A stretch of 64,000 bases of DNA, from positions 62,001 to 126,000 of the forward strand of contig JAOAIU010000048.1 of NCBI GenBank assembly GCA_026414545.1, read 5' to 3'. The notes under the pieces are model-generated. The model searched no databases and was not told the DNA's origin. It was given only the letters and a program-made list of their open reading frames with translations. Source of the stretch: Candidatus Saccharicenans sp. (GTDB taxonomy: Bacteria; Acidobacteriota; Aminicenantia; Aminicenantales; Saccharicenantaceae). Positions 15,858 through 26,034 of the stretch are shown here, piece by piece; the first letter of the stretch is position 1, and each line of letters starts with the position of its first letter. The position numbers and the translations under genes are program-made.

Positions 15858-17112
15858 GGAAGTCGCTGTTGGTCTTGGTCTTGGAGAGTTTTTCCAGCAA
15901 CAGCTCCATGGCCTCGACCTCGTTCAACTGGCTGAGGATTTTCCTGAGGATCCAGATCCTATTCAGGTCCTTATCGGGGATGAGCAATTCTTCCTTTCTG
16001 GTTCCCGACCGGCTGATATCTATGGCCGGGAAGATTCTCTTGTCGACCAGACGACGGTCAAGGTTGATTTCCATGTTGCCGGTTCCCTTGAATTCTTCAA
16101 AGATGACATCATCCATGCGGCTGCCGGTATCAATCAGAGCCGTGGCCACGATGGTCAGGCTGCCGCCTTCCTCAATCTTTCTGGCTGAGCCGAAAAACTT
16201 TTTGGGCTTGTTGAGGGCGTTAGCATCGATACCGCCTGACAGCACCTTGCCCGAGGGCGGCACAATGGCGTTATGAGCCCTGGCCAGCCTGGTGATAGAA
16301 TCGAGCAGGATTACCACATCCCGCTTCAATTCCACCAGTCTCTTGGCTTTTTCCAGGACGATGTTGGCCACCTGGACGTTGCGGGTCGGGGGCTCGTCGA
16401 AAGTTGAGGCTACCACCTCGCCGTTGACACTTCTCTTAAAATCGGTAACTTCTTCCGGTCTTTCAGCTACCAGCAGCACTATCAGGAATATCTCGGGATG
16501 GTTCTTTTCGATGGACTTGGCCACCGTTTTGAGCAGGGTGGTCTTTCCAGCCCGGGGCGGGGAGACGATCAGGCCCCTCTGCCCCTTCCCTATTGGGGTC
16601 AGCAACTCCATTACCCTGGCGTTCATATTCTTGGGGTTTCCGTCCTGCAGCTTTATCAGTTCGAAGGGATATACCGGAGTCAGCTGTTCGAACTGGACAT
16701 TCCGCCTGGCCTCCAGGACTACATCGGGATGGAGGAAATTTATGGCTTCTATCTTAATCAGGGCAAAATACTTTTCTCCGTTCTTTGGGGGTCTGACCAC
16801 ACCTGAAATAGTGTCCCCGGTCCTGAGCTGGAATTTTCGAATCTGAGAGGGAGAAACGTAGATATCGTCAGGACTGGGCAGGTAGCTGAACTCTGGAGCC
16901 CGCAGGAAGCCAAAGCCATCTTCCAGGCATTCCAGGACACCTTCAGAAAACAGCAGGCCCTGCTTCTTGGCCTGAGCCTCCAGTATCTTGAATATCAGAT
17001 GGTGCCGGCTGGAATTTTCAATATCCTCATCCTCCAGCCCCAGGGAATTGGCAATTTTTTTCAGACCGGATAGTTCCTTTTCTTCCAGGTCGATCAGACT
17101 GTATTCTTTCAT
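15832..17112 (-). CDS. rho: Transcription termination factor Rho
   Basis: The 426-residue protein has the usual length and order: an N-terminal helical Rho_N domain, a cold-shock-like RNA-binding domain ([27 protein letters not shown]) and a RecA-like hexameric ATPase. Walker A is [12 protein letters not shown], the Q-loop/R-loop region reads [16 protein letters not shown], and the arginine-finger region is complete. It ends transcription of untranslated RNA by translocating on C-rich transcripts. The gene stands alone on the minus strand, 95 nt downstream of lon, and its transcript appears to end at an intrinsic terminator that includes the stop codon. Nothing is missing. Confidence 0.98.
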   Translation of the reverse strand: MKEYSLIDLEEKELSGLKKIANSLGLEDEDIENSSRHHLIFKILEAQAKKQGLLFSEGVLECLEDGFGFLRAPEFSYLPSPDDIYVSPSQIRKFQLRTGDTISGVVRPPKNGEKYFALIKIEAINFLHPDVVLEARRNVQFEQLTPVYPFELIKLQDGNPKNMNARVMELLTPIGKGQRGLIVSPPRAGKTTLLKTVAKSIEKNHPEIFLIVLLVAERPEEVTDFKRSVNGEVVASTFDEPPTRNVQVANIVLEKAKRLVELKRDVVILLDSITRLARAHNAIVPPSGKVLSGGIDANALNKPKKFFGSARKIEEGGSLTIVATALIDTGSRMDDVIFEEFKGTGNMEINLDRRLVDKRIFPAIDISRSGTRKEELLIPDKDLNRIWILRKILSQLNEVEAMELLLEKLSKTKTNSDFLDAMSKGL

Positions 17113-17207
17113 CGCTCCTACCTCACATTTTTTAATTTTTATGATTCAATTTATCTTGAATCTATTCTGAGGAAAAAAATCGGAAACGGATTTCAGTTAA
17201 CCTTTCC

Positions 17208-19622
17208 TCAATTGGTCATCTGGGGTTCCTTGGTGGCTTCAGCCCCGGGGGTCGGCTGCTTTTCCTTGCCTTCGGGTTCAGTCGGGCCTGCCTTGGGAAC
17301 CAGTTCTTCGGTCAGGGCTATTTTCAGCACCTGGTCCATGTTTTCCACCAGGTGGACCTTCAGGTTTTGCTTCAGCTTTTTGGGCAGGTCCTTGAGGTCC
17401 GGGCGGTTGTCCACGGGCAGAATGACTTCGGTGATGCCCTCACGGAAGGCGGCCAGGAGCTTCTCCTTTATTCCTCCCACCGGCAAGACCTTGCCTCTCA
17501 GGGTAATTTCCCCGCTCATAGCCACTTTCTTGCTGACCGGGATACCAGTCAGCAAAGAGATGATGGCCGTGGCGATGGTAATACCGGCTGAGGGCCCTTC
17601 CTTGGGTGTGGCCCCTTCCGGCACATGAATATGGATATCAAAATTCTTTTCGAGTTCCTTGCCCATATTGAGTTCATAGAGCTTGTGCCTCACATAACTG
17701 TAAGCGGCCTGGGCTGACTCCTGCATGATTTCTCCCAGGTGGCCGGTCAGCATCAGGTTGCCCTTGCCATGAATCTTGGTAGCTTCAAAGGTCAGCAGCT
17801 CGCCGCCAAATTCAGTCCAGGCCATCCCCAGGGAAACGCCGATTTCATTCTGCTGGTCAATCTCCAGTCGGCGATACTTGGGAATACCCAGATAATTCTC
17901 CACAGCTTTGGCCGTCAGCTTTTCCCGGTATTCCTTGCCTTTGGTAACCACTTTCTTGACCATCTTGCGGCAGATGGAGGTAATTTCTCGCTCCAGGTTT
18001 CTGACCCCGGCTTCCCTGGTGTATTCCCTGATTATCTTCAGAATAGCCTGTTCGGTGAACTCCAGGTTCCGGGAAGTCAGGCCATGAGCCTTGAGTTGCT
18101 TGGGAATCAGGAATTGCCTGGCAATCTGAACTTTTTCGTCCTCGGTGTACCCGGGCAACCGGATGACCTCCATTCGGTCCAGCAGGGCTCGCGGTATGGG
18201 GTCGATGGAATTGGCGGTGACGATGAACATTACCTGGGACAGGTCAAAATCGGTATCGATATAATGGTCGAGGAATTCTTTATTCTGTTCCGGGTCCAGC
18301 ACTTCCATCAGGGCAGCGGCCGGGTCTCCGCGGTAGTCCATGCTCATCTTGTCGACTTCGTCCAGCAGGAAGACCGGATTCTTGGTGCCGGCCCGTTTTA
18401 TCATCTGGATAATCCGGCCGGGATAAGCTCCGATGTAGGTCCGGCGATGCCCCCTGATTTCAGCTTCATCCCTGACTCCGCCCAGCGATAACCGGACAAA
18501 TCTCCGGCCCGTGGCCCGGGCAATGGACTTGCCCAGGGAGGTCTTGCCGACCCCCGGAGGACCGATGAAGGCCAGAATGACCCCCTTGGGGTTCTTGACC
18601 AGCTGACGAATGGCCAGATATTCCAGAATTCTTTCCTTGACCTTTTCCAGCCCGTAATGGTCTTCGTTCAGTATCCTTTCGGCCTCTTTCAGATCCCTCT
18701 TTTCTCTTGATTTCTTGTTCCAGGGCAGAGAAATCAACCAGTCCAGGTAGTTGCGGCTGACCGTGGCTTCGGCTGACATCGGAGGCATGGTTTCTAGGCG
18801 TTCGATTTCTTTCATGGCCTTCTCGTGGGCGTCGGGGGGCATCTGGGCTTCAGTCACTTTTCTCTTCAGCTCTTCTATCTCGTTGGGCTGTTCTTCTTTC
18901 TTAAACTGACCGCCGGGAATAAAGGTCCGCTGGCCGCCTTCTTTCGGCCCTCCCCTTCTCCGGGATGGGCCCGTCCCTGGCTCCCGGCCGATGAAATTGA
19001 CCAGGGATTCCTGGAGGAGGAATTTCAGGCGGTTCAGCCGTTCCCTGGTGTTGAGGGTCTCCAGCAGGTTCTGTTTTTCCTCCAGCGGCAGGTACAGGTG
19101 AGAAGAGATGATGTCGGCTATTCGGTCGGTGCTGTTTTCCCTCAGGGCCGGTATGATCGAATCCAGGTTGGCGTTCTGGTTTATCTTCAGGTATTCCTCA
19201 AACAGAGCCAGGACCTTTTTTAGCAATTCCTGGGTTTCCGGCGAGCTGTCCTCGATTTCTTTGACCACCTTGGCCAGAATCTGGTAATAGGGGTAGGTAC
19301 TCAGGAACTCCACTATCCGGGCCCGGTTCAGTCCTTCCACGATGACCTTCATGTTCCGTTCATCGGTCCGGGCCGTCCTGATAATTCTGGCGGTTACCCC
19401 CATGGTATAAATATCGCGGGGCAAGGGATTATCGATGCCGGCATCCATCTGGGCGGCCAGGAAAATCAGCTTGTCCTTCTCATAAGCCTTCTCCAGGGCC
19501 TTGATCGATGAGGGCCGGCCGACGACAAATGGTACCAGGGTGGCTGGGAACACCACCAGGTCCCTCAACGGAATCAGGGGTATATTTTTTATCAGTTCAG
19601 AATTTTCCTGGGACTCGGTCAT
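17208..19622 (-). CDS. lon: ATP-dependent protease Lon (LonA type)
   Basis: A full-length LonA of 804 residues: an N-terminal substrate domain, an AAA+ module with GPPGVGKTSLGKS, then the protease domain with catalytic Ser678 (PKEGPSAGI) and Lys721 (GGIKEKL). The linker before the AAA+ domain carries an Arg/Gly-rich patch near 220-240, and the extreme C-terminus is a Pro/Glu/Lys-rich tail. Lon degrades misfolded and regulatory proteins in the cytoplasm. It starts 1 nt after the clpX stop and is the last gene of tig-clpP-clpX-lon, so the three ATP-dependent protease genes are co-expressed. No heat-shock operator was recognised in front of the operon. Confidence 0.98.
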   Translation of the reverse strand: MTESQENSELIKNIPLIPLRDLVVFPATLVPFVVGRPSSIKALEKAYEKDKLIFLAAQMDAGIDNPLPRDIYTMGVTARIIRTARTDERNMKVIVEGLNRARIVEFLSTYPYYQILAKVVKEIEDSSPETQELLKKVLALFEEYLKINQNANLDSIIPALRENSTDRIADIISSHLYLPLEEKQNLLETLNTRERLNRLKFLLQESLVNFIGREPGTGPSRRRGGPKEGGQRTFIPGGQFKKEEQPNEIEELKRKVTEAQMPPDAHEKAMKEIERLETMPPMSAEATVSRNYLDWLISLPWNKKSREKRDLKEAERILNEDHYGLEKVKERILEYLAIRQLVKNPKGVILAFIGPPGVGKTSLGKSIARATGRRFVRLSLGGVRDEAEIRGHRRTYIGAYPGRIIQMIKRAGTKNPVFLLDEVDKMSMDYRGDPAAALMEVLDPEQNKEFLDHYIDTDFDLSQVMFIVTANSIDPIPRALLDRMEVIRLPGYTEDEKVQIARQFLIPKQLKAHGLTSRNLEFTEQAILKIIREYTREAGVRNLEREITSICRKMVKKVVTKGKEYREKLTAKAVENYLGIPKYRRLEIDQQNEIGVSLGMAWTEFGGELLTFEATKIHGKGNLMLTGHLGEIMQESAQAAYSYVRHKLYELNMGKELEKNFDIHIHVPEGATPKEGPSAGITIATAIISLLTGIPVSKKVAMSGEITLRGKVLPVGGIKEKLLAAFREGITEVILPVDNRPDLKDLPKKLKQNLKVHLVENMDQVLKIALTEELVPKAGPTEPEGKEKQPTPGAEATKEPQMTN

Positions 19623-19623
19623 G

Positions 19624-20871
19624 TTACGCTCCCATTACCTGCTTAAATTTTTCATAGCTCAGCCTCTGTTCTTCTACCATCTCCCGGGTAATGACGATCC
19701 TGGTTTCCTTTTTTTGCGAGGGCAGGTAAAACATCAGGTCGAGCATCAGGTCCTCGATTATGGCCCTCAGTCCCCGGGCACCCAACTTCTTCTCTATCGA
19801 CTTCTCGGCTATGGCCTGAACTGCCTCAGCGGTAAATTCCAGTTCGACTCCCTCCATCTCGAACAGCTTCTGGTACTGCTTGATGATCGCATTCTTTGGC
19901 CTGGTCAGGATTTCGATCAGGTGACCCCGGTCCAGGTCATGGAAGACGGCCACCACCGGCATCCGGCCGACCAGCTCGGGAATCAGGCCATATTTTATCA
20001 GGTCCTCGGGCATCAGATGGCGATAAATGTCCTGGCTGTCCACCAGCCTCCTGATCTCAGACTTGAAACCGACCGTGGACTTGCCGAGCCGCTGGGCAAT
20101 TATTTTATCCAGGCCGTTGAAGGCCCCGCCGCAGATAAATAGTATATCAGAAGTGTCCACGGGAATGAACTCCTGGTAGGGGTGCTTGCGACCGCCCTGC
20201 GGGGGCACGTTAGCCACGGTCCCTTCTATGATCTTCAACAGCGCCTGCTGGACGCCTTCCCCCGAGACATCCCGGGTAATCGACGGGCTGTCGCTCTTGC
20301 GGCTGATTTTATCTATTTCATCTATGTAGATGATTCCCTTCTGGGTTTTCTCGATGTTACCCTTGGCCGCCTGGAACAATTTCAGGATTATATTCTCTAC
20401 GTCCTCGCCGACGTAGCCGGCTTCGGTCAGGGTGGTGGCATCAGCAATGGCGAAGGGAACCGAAAGCAACCTGGCCAGGGTCTGGGCCATCAAGGTCTTG
20501 CCGGTTCCGGTGGGACCGATGAACAGCAGGTTGCTCTTGGTGATTTCCACCTCGCTCTGGCCCCTGGGTTGGTTGATGCGTTTATAATGGTTATATACCG
20601 CTACTGAGATCTTTTTCTTGGCCTCTTCCTGGCCGATGATGTACTCGTCCAGAGCCTTCTTGATTTGAATTGGAGTGGGGAACGGTTCCTTTTTCTGTTT
20701 TATTTCCAGGTCCTGCTGGCGGTCAGAAATCAGGATGGAGTGGGCAATCTCCACGCAGTTATCGCAGATGTAGACCTTCTGCGGCCCGGCAATCAGCCGG
20801 CGGACCTGGGTCTGGGTCCGGTGACAGAAACTGCACTTGACCGTGCCCGCATTTTGTTCATTGGTTGTCAT
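19624..20871 (-). CDS. clpX: ATP-dependent Clp protease ATP-binding subunit ClpX
   Basis: A 415-residue ClpX with the N-terminal C4 zinc-binding domain (Cys13, Cys16, Cys36, Cys39), Walker [13 protein letters not shown], Walker [11 protein letters not shown] and the RLGKSTVGF loop, which corresponds to the IGF loop that docks on ClpP. It unfolds tagged proteins and feeds them to ClpP. It lies 40 nt after clpP and 1 nt before lon on the same strand. Length and motifs are normal. Confidence 0.98.
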   Translation of the reverse strand: MTTNEQNAGTVKCSFCHRTQTQVRRLIAGPQKVYICDNCVEIAHSILISDRQQDLEIKQKKEPFPTPIQIKKALDEYIIGQEEAKKKISVAVYNHYKRINQPRGQSEVEITKSNLLFIGPTGTGKTLMAQTLARLLSVPFAIADATTLTEAGYVGEDVENIILKLFQAAKGNIEKTQKGIIYIDEIDKISRKSDSPSITRDVSGEGVQQALLKIIEGTVANVPPQGGRKHPYQEFIPVDTSDILFICGGAFNGLDKIIAQRLGKSTVGFKSEIRRLVDSQDIYRHLMPEDLIKYGLIPELVGRMPVVAVFHDLDRGHLIEILTRPKNAIIKQYQKLFEMEGVELEFTAEAVQAIAEKSIEKKLGARGLRAIIEDLMLDLMFYLPSQKKETRIVITREMVEEQRLSYEKFKQVMGA

Positions 20872-20911
20872 GGTCTATGCCTTACCTGCTCCCGTGGGGA
20901 GCCTGAGCAGC

Positions 20912-21508
20912 TCAGGCGAGAGTTTCCTTACGGGAACTTATAATCTGGTCAATGAGCCCGTACTCCCTGGCTTGAACCGGAGTCATGATGAAATCTCGCT
21001 CCACCTCAGACTGGATCTTTTCCAGCGGCTGGCCGGTGTGCCTGGCCAGGATCTGGTTCAGGTTCTCGCGCAACCTCAGAATCTCTTTGGCCTGGATGGC
21101 CAGGTCGCTGGCCTGGCCCTGGAATTCACCAAACGGCTGGTGAAGGACCACCCGGGAATTGGGCAGGGCAAATCTCTTGCCGGCGCTCCCGGCCGCCAGG
21201 AGCACAGCTGCCATGCTGGCCGCCTGCCCCAGGCAGATGGTGGTCACTGGTGAGGTTATGAACTGCATGGTATCGTATATCGCCAGACCGGCAGTTATGC
21301 TGCCTCCCGGTGAATTTATATACAAGGAAATATCCTTATCACTGCCCTCGGCTTCCAGGTACAACAGCTGGGCGATCACCAGGTTGGCCACTTCATCAGT
21401 TATTTCCGTGCCCAGAAATATTATCCTGTCTTTGAGCAACCTGGAATATATGTCATAACCGCGCTCGGTGCGCCCCTCGGATTCAATGACAAAAGGAATT
21501 ATGGCCAT
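20912..21508 (-). CDS. clpP: ATP-dependent Clp protease proteolytic subunit ClpP
   Basis: A standard ClpP of 198 residues. The triad is Ser98 (GQAASMAA), His123 (LHQPFG) and Asp172 (ERDFIMT). The N-terminus has the IPFVIE...[11 protein letters not shown] processing and axial-loop region. It assembles as a double heptamer and cuts substrates unfolded by ClpX. It sits 10 nt after tig and 40 nt before clpX in the operon. Confidence 0.98.
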   Translation of the reverse strand: MAIIPFVIESEGRTERGYDIYSRLLKDRIIFLGTEITDEVANLVIAQLLYLEAEGSDKDISLYINSPGGSITAGLAIYDTMQFITSPVTTICLGQAASMAAVLLAAGSAGKRFALPNSRVVLHQPFGEFQGQASDLAIQAKEILRLRENLNQILARHTGQPLEKIQSEVERDFIMTPVQAREYGLIDQIISSRKETLA

Positions 21509-21518
21509 AGGGGAAGCT

Positions 21519-22796
21519 TTATTCTATTATAATCCTCCCGGCTAAAAAGTCAACCGTTTTTCGCAGGAGCAGGTTGAGCTTCCAGTCCTCATCGCGCCCC
21601 TCCCTGGCCAGGGCCGCCCTGAGCTGGTCCAGAGGAATGTTTCTTGACTCTGATACCCTCTTCAATTCCTGTTCGAACTCTTCGGGGGTAATTTCCAGTC
21701 CTTCCCGGGAAGCAATTTTCCGCAGCAGAAGGTGATTCTTAAGGTTAGCTTCGGCCTGCTTCCGGGCCTGTTCCAGCAAGCCGGGCCAGAGGTCGGAGGG
21801 AATTTTCTTCAGCTCTTCCTCCCGGAATTGACGCCCGATTATGGCCTGGGCTTCTTCCTTGACCATGCTCTCGGGAATAACCAGGTTGATTTCCGCGGCC
21901 AGTTTTTCCAGGTACTGATTTATAGCTTTATCCCTGGCCTCCTCTTCCCGGTGACTGACCAGGTCCTGGCGGATTTTCTCCTTCAGGGCCTCCAGGTTTT
22001 CCACCTGGTCGACCAGCCTGGCAAAATCATCATTGAGTTCGGGTAATTTTTTCTCTTTTATCTCCAGAACTTTCAGCCGGTACTCGATTTCCTTTCCGGC
22101 AAATTTCTTCTGACGGTAATCCGGCGGATAATTAACGGTGAAAGTTTTTTCATCTCCGGGTTTCAGTCCGGGCAGCACTTCATTGAGTTGGGGCTCGTTA
22201 TCGGGATGACCGGCCAGCACCACCACTTTTTCTACTGGCATAAACTTCCTCGAAGCCATGTCCTTGCCCTGGATTTCAATGACCACATAATCGCCAGCCT
22301 GAACTCCGCGCTCTGTGACGGGCAAATACTCGGCGGCGTTTTCCCTGAGCCTGTTAAGCACAGCATCAACCTCGGCTTCTGCCAGCTGGGCTTTTTCCTT
22401 TTCAACTTTTTTATCCAGGTAATCAGACGGCAGGTCGAATTCTGGCCAGACCTCAAAAGACACCTGGTACCTGACTCCCCCGTCCAGACTGAAATCAATC
22501 GACTTAACCGTGGGCACGTTGACCGGAACAACTTTCAGGCTTTCCAGCTCCTGCCTCAGGTTCTCGGGAATGAGGTTATCCAGAACCGCTTCTTTAATTT
22601 CGGCCTCAAACATCCTCTGCACCATGTCTTTGGGGGCAAAGCCCTTTCTGAAACCGGGCAACTTAACCCGCGACACGTAGTCCTTGAGCACCTTTTCGTA
22701 TTCTTTTTTAACTAACTCGGGCGAGATTTCCAGGTCCAGTTCCCGGACTGTAGGGCTGACCACTCTCAGTTTTTCCTGGTTGGCATTGTTTTCCAT
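21519..22796 (-). CDS. tig: Trigger factor, ribosome-associated chaperone
   Basis: 425 residues, normal for trigger factor. The ribosome-docking loop is [13 protein letters not shown] in the N-terminal domain. An FKBP-like peptidyl-prolyl isomerase domain follows (about 155-245, [12 protein letters not shown]), then the helical chaperone arms. It binds L23 at the tunnel exit and shields nascent chains. It is the first protein gene of tig-clpP-clpX-lon and lies about 75 nt downstream of tRNA-Leu on the same strand, so the tRNA may be cleaved from a shared transcript. Confidence 0.97.
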   Translation of the reverse strand: MENNANQEKLRVVSPTVRELDLEISPELVKKEYEKVLKDYVSRVKLPGFRKGFAPKDMVQRMFEAEIKEAVLDNLIPENLRQELESLKVVPVNVPTVKSIDFSLDGGVRYQVSFEVWPEFDLPSDYLDKKVEKEKAQLAEAEVDAVLNRLRENAAEYLPVTERGVQAGDYVVIEIQGKDMASRKFMPVEKVVVLAGHPDNEPQLNEVLPGLKPGDEKTFTVNYPPDYRQKKFAGKEIEYRLKVLEIKEKKLPELNDDFARLVDQVENLEALKEKIRQDLVSHREEEARDKAINQYLEKLAAEINLVIPESMVKEEAQAIIGRQFREEELKKIPSDLWPGLLEQARKQAEANLKNHLLLRKIASREGLEITPEEFEQELKRVSESRNIPLDQLRAALAREGRDEDWKLNLLLRKTVDFLAGRIIIE

Positions 22797-22870
22797 CGTC
22801 TTTCCTCGAAATAAGATTTCCCCCGCAATCAGGCCGGATGGGGTGGATTCAGGCTGCTGAATGCTGGGAA

Positions 22871-22955
22871 TGGGCAGAGCGGGAATCGAACCCGCACTCC
22901 TTGTTCAGGAACTAGGTCCTAAGCCTAGTGCGTCTGCCAATTCCGCCACCTGCCC
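22871..22955 (-). tRNA. tRNA-Leu (anticodon TAG)
   Basis: On the minus strand the acceptor 5' arm GGGCAGG pairs with TCTGCCC (one G-U), with discriminator A. The D arm GGCGGAATTGG is typical of leucine tRNA. The anticodon stem-loop CTAGG-CTTAGGA-CCTAG gives TAG. A long class II variable arm (TCCTGAACAAGGA) and the T arm GCGGGTTCGATTCCCGC follow. CCA is not encoded. Confidence 0.96.
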
Positions 22956-23054
22956 AGCTTAATTATCTTATTCTTATTATGGAGATCTGATTGCCTGTGC
23001 GGATTTTAAGATTATTAAATACCATACTTCAGCCTGTCAGTCAATCCGGCCGCA

Positions 23055-24881
23055 CTATTTAATCAGCTTGGCCAGACGGCCGGCCAGGTTCTGGTCCAGT
23101 TTCTGCAGGGTCTTCAGCACTTCCCGGGCACTGTAGTTATCCTTGAGATTTATGTAGGTTATACCCAGGTTATACTGAGCCACGGCATTGTTGGGATTAA
23201 GGGAAACGCTTTTCTCCAGGTTGGGCAGGGCTTTTTCAAAATCCTTCAGGAGCATGTATTCCAGCCCAATATTCAACCAGCCGCTGGGGTCATCCGGAGC
23301 CAGGGCGGTATACTTTTTAAAAGCTTCCACTGCTTCTGGATGTTTTTTCATCTTGTCGTACACGATTCCCAGGTTGAACCAGGCATGAGTATAGTCACCC
23401 TTGACGGCCAGGCATTCATTTAAGGTGCTGGCTGCTTCTTCCAGCTGGCCCAGCCGGTCATACATGATTGCCAGATTGTACAGAGCCACTTCATTTTTCG
23501 GATTTATTTCCACTATTTTCCGGGCCGCTTCGACCGCCTTATCGTATTTCTGGGCCCGGTCATACATCTGCATGATTTGCCCGTAGTAGGTAATGGCATC
23601 ACGCTGGTTCATGGCGGCCAGTTTCTTGAAGACCGCTTCTGCTTCATCCAGCTGATTGGTTTCGGCCAGCAGCTTGGCCAGGTTATAATTAGAGTTAAGG
23701 TCGTCGGGGTTAATCTTCAGAGCTTCCCGGAAAGCGGCAATGGCTCTGTCGGGCTGATTCAGCCGCTGGTAGGTCTGGGCCAGTTTCAACCAGGCCGGAA
23801 AGGGATTGGCCGGCCCACTCCTGGCATACTTTTCATAATTTTCTGCGGCCCGGGCCAGGTCCTGCAATTCCTCGTAGGCTGTGCCCAGCTCAAAATATAC
23901 TTCCTTCAACTCCACCCGATTGCCTATGGCCCTTTCCAGGAACTCGGCCGCTTCTTTAAACTTTCTCTCCTTAATCTGGGTCAAGCCCATCCCATAAAGA
24001 GCCCGGGGATGGTTCGGGTTTAAGAGTATAGCTTTAGCAAAATTCTTATAGCTTTCGGCTGTATTGCCAAGTTTCAAATAAGCCTGGCCAAGAAGCACAT
24101 AGCCCTCCAGGTCATCCGGCTTAAACTTAAGGTATTTCTCCAGATAGACGCTGGTCAGGCCCGGCTCGTTCAGCAGGGCAGCGGCCATGCCCACCAGGAA
24201 ACTGCCCTCGGCCTGTTCCAGATAATTTTCCTTGGTGGCTGATTTCAGTTCCTGCCCCTTGGCCTGGGAGTTCATAGCCAGGACCGCTTCCACCGGAACA
24301 CCAAATTTGACTCCCGAACCGAAGACCAGGGCCACACCCACCACCTTACCCTGAACATCAAAAATCGGTGCTCCGCAGCCGGGTTTTTCCAGGTTCATGG
24401 TCATTTCCATAACCCTGATTTTGCCTGGCGAGAGGTCCAGCCAGCTCCTCATGTTCCCTTCGGTTATGATTACCTGTCCCGAGATTTCACTCAGGGCAAA
24501 AAGACGGTCCCCGGCCTGAAGACCGGTGGACACTCCGGCCGACAGCCCGCTGACTTTGCCTTTTATCCTGATCAGAGCCAGATCGTAATCGCGGGAGGTA
24601 GCTACCAGTGATTCCACCTTGCCGCTCTTGCCCGAGATGCTGGTCACTTCGGCTTCTGCGGCCTGGGAAATGAGATGGTAGGGCACCACCACCAGATTAT
24701 CGGCCAGGGCAAAACCCGTGCCCTCCCCCACCACGTTCTTGCTATTATCCCAGGCCTTTAAGGTTACCACCCCGGCCGAAGCTTTGCCAAGTATATCAAC
24801 GGCTTCCTGCGTCTGAACGGCCATCAGACCCTGACAGAGGACGAAAAAACCAACTATCAGAAAAAGATAGTCCTTTTTCAT
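23055..24881 (-). CDS. Secreted trypsin-fold protease with Cys nucleophile, fused to TPR repeats
   Basis: The ATG at 24881 follows GGAGGC and gives 608 residues with a signal peptide. Residues 30-215 form a trypsin-like/DegP-like domain: GEGTGFAL, His69 (VVPYHLIS) and Asp100 (DYDLALIRI). The nucleophile position, normally GNSGG, reads PGCGAP with Cys169. The His-Asp-Cys order is intact, so it may be a cysteine-type chymotrypsin-fold protease or an inactive binding domain. From about residue 240 to the end there are roughly ten TPR repeats (e.g. AVALYNLAIMYDRLGQLEEA-like units), which suggest protein-protein scaffolding in the periplasm. It stands alone between tRNA-Leu and a divergent membrane-protein operon. 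Confidence 0.88.
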   Translation of the reverse strand: MKKDYLFLIVGFFVLCQGLMAVQTQEAVDILGKASAGVVTLKAWDNSKNVVGEGTGFALADNLVVVPYHLISQAAEAEVTSISGKSGKVESLVATSRDYDLALIRIKGKVSGLSAGVSTGLQAGDRLFALSEISGQVIITEGNMRSWLDLSPGKIRVMEMTMNLEKPGCGAPIFDVQGKVVGVALVFGSGVKFGVPVEAVLAMNSQAKGQELKSATKENYLEQAEGSFLVGMAAALLNEPGLTSVYLEKYLKFKPDDLEGYVLLGQAYLKLGNTAESYKNFAKAILLNPNHPRALYGMGLTQIKERKFKEAAEFLERAIGNRVELKEVYFELGTAYEELQDLARAAENYEKYARSGPANPFPAWLKLAQTYQRLNQPDRAIAAFREALKINPDDLNSNYNLAKLLAETNQLDEAEAVFKKLAAMNQRDAITYYGQIMQMYDRAQKYDKAVEAARKIVEINPKNEVALYNLAIMYDRLGQLEEAASTLNECLAVKGDYTHAWFNLGIVYDKMKKHPEAVEAFKKYTALAPDDPSGWLNIGLEYMLLKDFEKALPNLEKSVSLNPNNAVAQYNLGITYINLKDNYSAREVLKTLQKLDQNLAGRLAKLIK

Positions 24882-24964
24882 CGTGCCTCCTTCCATTCCA
24901 TCAGAGAAAAATTTATATTATCTTTAATCATTGTGTCAAACAATTTATTAAAGCTGTGGACCTG

Positions 24965-25444
24965 ATGAGCAGATTCAAAACCTTGATCTGGTTGGCCACC
25001 GTCTTTTTTTCGGGCCTGATCCTGTCGGGCATATTCCTGGCTCCACTGCTTCAGGAAAAAAGCCCGGCTCTTTCCGCCTTTATCTATCACCTCTTCTCCA
25101 CCATCTGCCACCAGAGGGTTGAGCGTTCCTTTTTCTGGCTCGGCCAGCAGCTGGCTGTCTGCAGCCGGTGCCTGGGTTTTTATGCCGGCTTTTTCCTGAG
25201 TGCTCTGGCTTATCCCCTGTGGCCACATCGGCTCGTCCGCTGGCTGGAATCGAGGCCCTCATTAATTTTAGTCGCCGCTGGACCACTGATTGTGGACGCC
25301 ACCGGAGGCCTTCTCGGCCTGTGGTGGACAACGCTGAGCCTCAGGCTGGCCAGTGGAGTTCTCTGGGCAGTCTTCCTGCCTTTCTTCTGGTTCAGGGCTC
25401 TTTTCAACCTGTCGGGAACATCCGGACAGACCAGCCGCGGCTGA
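24965..25444 (+). CDS. DUF2085-family integral membrane protein
   Basis: About 159 residues from the ATG at 24965; the track's GTG at 24956 is possible, and neither start has a clear SD. The sequence shows the DUF2085 signature: CHQRVERSFFWLG, then CSRCLGFYAG with Cys-x2-Cys, between hydrophobic segments. About four transmembrane helices are visible. The function of the family is not established. It begins a short plus-strand operon with another membrane protein and a lipid-kinase-family gene, which hints at a membrane or lipid role. Confidence 0.75.
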   Translation: MSRFKTLIWLATVFFSGLILSGIFLAPLLQEKSPALSAFIYHLFSTICHQRVERSFFWLGQQLAVCSRCLGFYAGFFLSALAYPLWPHRLVRWLESRPSLILVAAGPLIVDATGGLLGLWWTTLSLRLASGVLWAVFLPFFWFRALFNLSGTSGQTSRG

Positions 25445-25506
25445 CTATTTGCCTTAAGGGGCTTTTAATCGTAAAATTAATAACCTTTAGGAAGAGAAAA
25501 GCAAAA

Positions 25507-26034
25507 ATGAGCAGACAGGACCACAACCTGATTATCCCGGCACTGATAGGCGGAAGCCTGGCCGGAATTCTATCATCAATCCCTTTTTTTCACTGTCTCT
25601 GCTGCCTGTGGGTTCTGGCCGGCGGGGTGCTGGCTACTTATCTGTTTTCCGACAGGGTTAGCCAACAATCTACCTATAAGATGAGTGATGCCCTTTTGAC
25701 CGGAGCCCTGTCTGGAGTTTTTGGGGCCATTATCAGCATCATAATAAAAACCCCGCTCACCGGCTATTATCTTAACTGGAACAAAAGATTCCTGGAAAGT
25801 CTGGCCCGGTTTGTCGATGAGATGCCTCCCGGCTGGGAAAAATGGACTGAAATCGGACAGCAGGGCTGGACTCCTTTTACCTTTTTTTTGAACCTGCTTC
25901 TGACCTCAAGCCTCTATGCCTTTCTCGGGGGGCTGGGCGGCCTGATCGGCTTTTCTCTCTTCAAACCGTCCAAAGGAGCCATGAATGAAACGCCGACTCC
26001 TCAAAACCCGGGTGATAGTCAACCCGGCCTCTAA
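25507..26034 (+). CDS. Small conserved-looking membrane protein, function unknown
   Basis: The real start is probably the ATG at 25507, behind a GGAAGAG stretch, giving 175 residues; the track's longer version runs inside the previous gene. Four hydrophobic segments are visible (about 8-28, 33-48, 62-82 and 130-155). A Cys-rich patch (FHCLCCLWVLAGG) lies between the first two and a hydrophilic loop with two Trp in the middle. The tail is Pro/Asn-rich and overlaps the start of the next gene by 50 nt. I cannot name a family. Glycine-rich helices and the position before a lipid kinase suggest a membrane function. Confidence 0.65.
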   Translation: MSRQDHNLIIPALIGGSLAGILSSIPFFHCLCCLWVLAGGVLATYLFSDRVSQQSTYKMSDALLTGALSGVFGAIISIIIKTPLTGYYLNWNKRFLESLARFVDEMPPGWEKWTEIGQQGWTPFTFFLNLLLTSSLYAFLGGLGGLIGFSLFKPSKGAMNETPTPQNPGDSQPGL

